Assembly: GCF_019802285.1 (NCBI RefSeq)
Contig: NZ_JAIEUJ010000001.1
Location: 62,001-126,000, forward strand
Direction of reading: 5' to 3'
Length of the DNA stretch: 64,000 nt
From: Novilysobacter antarcticus
Lineage (GTDB): Bacteria > Pseudomonadota > Gammaproteobacteria > Xanthomonadales > Xanthomonadaceae
Below are positions 61,294-64,000 of the stretch, piece by piece (position 1 is the first letter of the stretch; each line of letters opens with the position of its first letter). The notes beneath the pieces are model-generated. The model was not told the origin of the DNA. It saw nothing but the letters and a program-made list of their open reading frames with translations, and did not search any database. A program made the translations under genes and the position numbers.

Positions 61294-62688
61294 ATGACCA
61301 GCACCGACTCGCACAACTCCTTCGCAACGCTCAATCTCTCCGCCTCACTTTTGCAAGGCGCCGAGGCACTGGGCTACACCCAGCTCACTCCCGTACAGGC
61401 CCAGGCCTTGCCGGCAATACTGGAGGGGCGTGACGTCATTGCCCAAGCGCCGACCGGCAGCGGCAAGACCGCCGCGTTCGGGCTGGGTGTCCTCAGCCGG
61501 GTCGATGCCGGTCGAATCCAGACCCAGGCGCTGGTGCTCTGTCCGACCCGCGAGCTCGCCGACCAGGTGGGCAGGCAACTGCGGAAGCTGGCGCTGGGCA
61601 TTCCAAACCTGAAGCTGTCGGTGCTGTGCGGTGGCATGCCGCTGGCGCCGCAACTGGCGTCGCTGGCCACGCACGATCCCCAGGTGGTGGTCGGCACTCC
61701 GGGCCGGATCCAGGAGCTGCTGCGCAAGAAGGCGCTGCACCTGCGCGGAGTCCACACGCTGGTGCTGGATGAGGCGGACCGCATGCTGGATATGGGCTTC
61801 GAGGACCAGATACGCGAAATCGTCGGCAAGCTTCCCGCGGATCGGCAGGGCCTGATGTTCTCGGCGACGTTTCCTGAGGGGATTCGCGCGCTGGCCGGGG
61901 CGATGCTTCGCAATCCGGTCCAGGTGACTGTCGAATCGTCGGAAAGCCCGACCCGCATCCGCCAGTTGTTCTACGAAGTCGAGCCGGGACGCAAGACGCC
62001 GCTGTTGGCGGCGCTGCTGCTGCAGTTCCGTCCGGAGTCGTGCGTGGTGTTCTGCAACATGCGCCGTGACACCGAGGAGGTCGTCGAATCGCTCGCCCAT
62101 TACGGTTTCACGGCACTTGCACTGCACGGCGACATGGAGCAGCGCGACCGCGACGAGATCCTGCTGCGCTTCGCCAATCGCAGCTGCAGCGTCCTGGTCG
62201 CCAGTGATGTGGCCGCGCGTGGGCTGGATGTCGAGGATCTGGCCGCGGTCGTCAATTACGAGCTGCCGACCGACGCGGACACCTACGTGCACCGGATCGG
62301 GCGGACCGGCCGCGCGGGCCGCGAAGGACTGGCGCTGAGCCTTTGTGCGCCGGCCGAGGTGTCGCGTGCGGAGATGATTGCCCTGCATACCGGCACGCCG
62401 CTGGAGTGGGTGCGCGCAACGCCGCTTGCGGGCAAGGCCACCGGTGTCGTCCCCGCGGCGATGGTCACCTTGCGCATCGACGGCGGCAAGACCGACAAGC
62501 TGCGTCCGGGCGATATCGTCGGCGCGCTGACCGGGGATGCTGGTCTGCCGGCCTCGGCAATCGGCAAGATCGACGTGTTCGCGAGACGCTCCTACGTTGC
62601 CGTCGCGCGAGGCAAAGCCGACGCTGCGCTCGCGCGGTTGCGCGAAGGCAAGATCAAGAACCGGCGCTTCCGTATCCAGCGCATCTGA
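61294..62688 (+). CDS. dbpA: ATP-dependent RNA helicase DbpA
   Basis: DEAD-box helicase that acts on 23S rRNA hairpin 92 during large-subunit assembly. The 464-residue product has the Q motif YTQLTPVQAQALP, motif I APTGSGKTAAF, PTRELA, motif II VLDEADRMLDMGF, SATFP, and the second domain with LVASDVAARGLDVEDLAAVV and HRIGRTGRAGREG. The C-terminal DbpA RNA-binding domain follows, with VTLRIDGGKTDKLRPGDIVG and AIGKIDVFARRSYVAVARG. The ATG at 61294 (MTSTDSHNSFATLNLSASLL) fits the family; the frame is open further upstream. No clear ribosome-binding site. Confidence 0.96.
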   Translation: MTSTDSHNSFATLNLSASLLQGAEALGYTQLTPVQAQALPAILEGRDVIAQAPTGSGKTAAFGLGVLSRVDAGRIQTQALVLCPTRELADQVGRQLRKLALGIPNLKLSVLCGGMPLAPQLASLATHDPQVVVGTPGRIQELLRKKALHLRGVHTLVLDEADRMLDMGFEDQIREIVGKLPADRQGLMFSATFPEGIRALAGAMLRNPVQVTVESSESPTRIRQLFYEVEPGRKTPLLAALLLQFRPESCVVFCNMRRDTEEVVESLAHYGFTALALHGDMEQRDRDEILLRFANRSCSVLVASDVAARGLDVEDLAAVVNYELPTDADTYVHRIGRTGRAGREGLALSLCAPAEVSRAEMIALHTGTPLEWVRATPLAGKATGVVPAAMVTLRIDGGKTDKLRPGDIVGALTGDAGLPASAIGKIDVFARRSYVAVARGKADAALARLREGKIKNRRFRIQRI

Positions 62689-62696
62689 CTGGCCGG

Positions 62697-63641
62697 TTAC
62701 TCGACGACGGTCTTCGACTCCGCGGTCGCGAGCATCTCCGGGTGTCCACCGCGACGCGGCTTGCCCAGCAGCGGGTAGATGAAGACCGCGACCAGGATGA
62801 TCGCCACGCCGAGGTAGAACTGCAGGCTCAACTCGTGCTGCTCGCCCAGCAGCACGATGGCGAGCGCAATGGCGTAGACCGGTTCCAGGTTCACTGCCAG
62901 CTGCGCCGAGAACGCGCTCATGTGGCGCAGGGCCGCCAGCGACAGGGCGAACGGCAACAGCGTGCAGCCCAAGGCCAGCACCAGCAACCAGCCGATGTCG
63001 CGCGCGCCGGGCAGCGTCAGCAGGTCGGTATTGCCGAGCACCGGCAGGACGTAGGGAAGCACGGGCGCCAGCAATGTCAGGGCCAGGGTTCCCGCACCCA
63101 GTTCCAGCGCGGTCACCGTCAGCGGATCGGCGTGCTCGACCAGACGCTTGTTCAGCGAACCAAACAGCGCCACCAGCAGCGCAGATACGGCACCCACAAC
63201 AATGCCGATGCGCATGCCGTCTGGCACTCCGCCAACGACCAGCGCCACTCCGGGGAGAACGGCCACGCCGAGCATGAAGTCGCGCCGCGAGAATCGGCTG
63301 CGCGCCAGCCACGGCTCCACCAGCGCGGTGAACACGGTGGCCAGTGCGATGCAGGTCGCGCCGATGGAGGCGTTGGACAGTTTGATCGCGGCGTAGAAGG
63401 TCAGCCAGTGCAGTGCCACTAGCACGCCGATGCCGGCGTAGGCCCAGAGCAATCGTGCGGGCATTGCACGCAGTCCGCGCCAGACCCGGGGCACCAGCGC
63501 CAGCGCTGCGGTCACCATCAACATCCGCCACCACACCAGCGGCAGCGCAGCCAGGGTGATCACCTTGCCGAGGATGGCCGTGAATCCCCACAACACCACG
63601 CAAAAATGGATCTGCACAAAGGCTTTGTTGGTCGGGGTCAT
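62697..63641 (-). CDS. EamA/DMT-family transporter
   Basis: A 314-residue inner-membrane protein with ten predicted helices in two EamA repeats, the drug/metabolite transporter fold. The first repeat starts VQIHFCVVLWGFTAILGKVI and the second has IVVGAVSALLVALFGSLNKR. Near the end, LAVNLEPVYAIALAIVLLGE is the conserved second-repeat motif. Members export amino acids, metabolites or drugs; the substrate is unknown here. ATG 63641 is preferred over an in-frame start at 63689. It is convergent with dbpA, with only 8 bases between stops. Confidence 0.92.
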   Translation of the reverse strand: MTPTNKAFVQIHFCVVLWGFTAILGKVITLAALPLVWWRMLMVTAALALVPRVWRGLRAMPARLLWAYAGIGVLVALHWLTFYAAIKLSNASIGATCIALATVFTALVEPWLARSRFSRRDFMLGVAVLPGVALVVGGVPDGMRIGIVVGAVSALLVALFGSLNKRLVEHADPLTVTALELGAGTLALTLLAPVLPYVLPVLGNTDLLTLPGARDIGWLLVLALGCTLLPFALSLAALRHMSAFSAQLAVNLEPVYAIALAIVLLGEQHELSLQFYLGVAIILVAVFIYPLLGKPRRGGHPEMLATAESKTVVE

Positions 63642-63758
63642 CGCGTTCGGCCGTATCAGCCGTGCATTGTGCGCAATGGAGCTCCGCAAAGGCGAGTGTT
63701 ATCTCCTTGCGGAGCGCTCATTGACGATGGGCACGGATGGTCAGGGCAGGCCCCGCGC

Positions 63759-64000
63759 CTAGTGGGCGTTGCGGGCGGCGTCCTCGCTGGACGCAGGACT
63801 CGATTGCCACGGGTCATAGCTGGCGAACCACCACATGTGGCCCTCGATATCGAGGCAACCGTAGCCACGGCCACCGTATTCCTGGTCGGCGATATCACGG
63901 ATGATTTCGGCACCTGCCGCGACCGCGCGGGCGTAATGGGCATCCGGGTCGGGCACGATCACGCAGGTGGTCTGCGTCTCGCGGCCGTTGATCTGGTCGG
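63759..64000 (-). CDS. VOC (glyoxalase/bleomycin-resistance) superfamily protein, partial
   Basis: The C-terminal 80 codons of a gene cut by the right edge of the window. Visible sequence includes TTCVIVPDPDAHYARAVAAG, AEIIRDIADQEYGGRGYGCL and DIEGHMWWFASYDPW, typical of the second beta-alpha-beta module of PhnB/YdhJ-like VOC proteins, with the metal-site Glu in DIEGHMW. The reaction cannot be assigned. It reads leftward toward the EamA gene with 117 bases between. Confidence 0.85.
   Translation of the reverse strand, partial: DQINGRETQTTCVIVPDPDAHYARAVAAGAEIIRDIADQEYGGRGYGCLDIEGHMWWFASYDPWQSSPASSEDAARNAH

Overview
The window is dense, high-GC bacterial chromosome: short gaps, many 1-4 base gene overlaps, GTG starts, and long open antisense frames that are only GC shadows. 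Gene content and order (pgk, pyk and class I aldolase in a row; thiS-thiG-trmB; a GDSL-esterase autotransporter; FadE facing a TetR regulator; GTP-dependent PEPCK) point to a Gammaproteobacterium of the Xanthomonadaceae/Lysobacteraceae, near Lysobacter or Luteimonas. That placement is inferred from protein character only. Nearly all of it looks like core genome. No rRNA, CRISPR array, insertion sequence or integrase was seen. One tRNA gene (Gly, anticodon CCC) is present.

Layout. 1-678: a cobalamin riboswitch on the minus strand, reading out of the left edge into a gene of which only about 25 codons are visible. 679-5260: lower glycolysis/gluconeogenesis (pgk, a HAD phosphatase, pyk, fba), closed by a terminator shared with cysK. 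6515-10842: a two-gene RND efflux operon. 10923-20559: alanine/sodium symporter, SPOUT methyltransferase, M28 peptidase, mscL, FAH-family hydrolase, Rieske protein, SLC13 transporter, and trmB-thiG-thiS. 20738-28721: esterase autotransporter, tRNA-Gly, RimK with its aspartic-protease-like partner, ogt, an NPP-type phosphodiesterase, hutU and a HAD protein.

28741-34950 is the accessory-looking region. From right to left on the minus strand it holds DUF3348, a 700-residue MotA/ExbB-like protein with a very long coiled-coil tail (DUF802), a MotB/OmpA-like stator protein, DUF2894, a DNA/RNA-nonspecific-endonuclease toxin and a probable YezG-like immunity protein. All are closely spaced or overlapping. 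The run ends against a DUF1176 gene cut off after 82 codons. The motor pair resembles ZorA/ZorB of the Zorya phage-defence systems in architecture, and a nuclease with its own inhibitor follows directly. This is the best candidate for an undescribed system here.

35108-64000: MscS channel, GST, an unknown anchored protein, fadE/TetR with two candidate operators, pckG, an outer-membrane-type protein, hslO, mtgA, a glycosyltransferase with a CBS protein, AsmA, prfC, htpG behind a good sigma-32 type promoter, DUF4105 with a lipase-like lipoprotein, upp, DUF1328, GIY-YIG, a ClpP-fold lipoprotein, a BON protein, an S4 protein, dbpA, an EamA transporter, and a VOC protein cut by the right edge.
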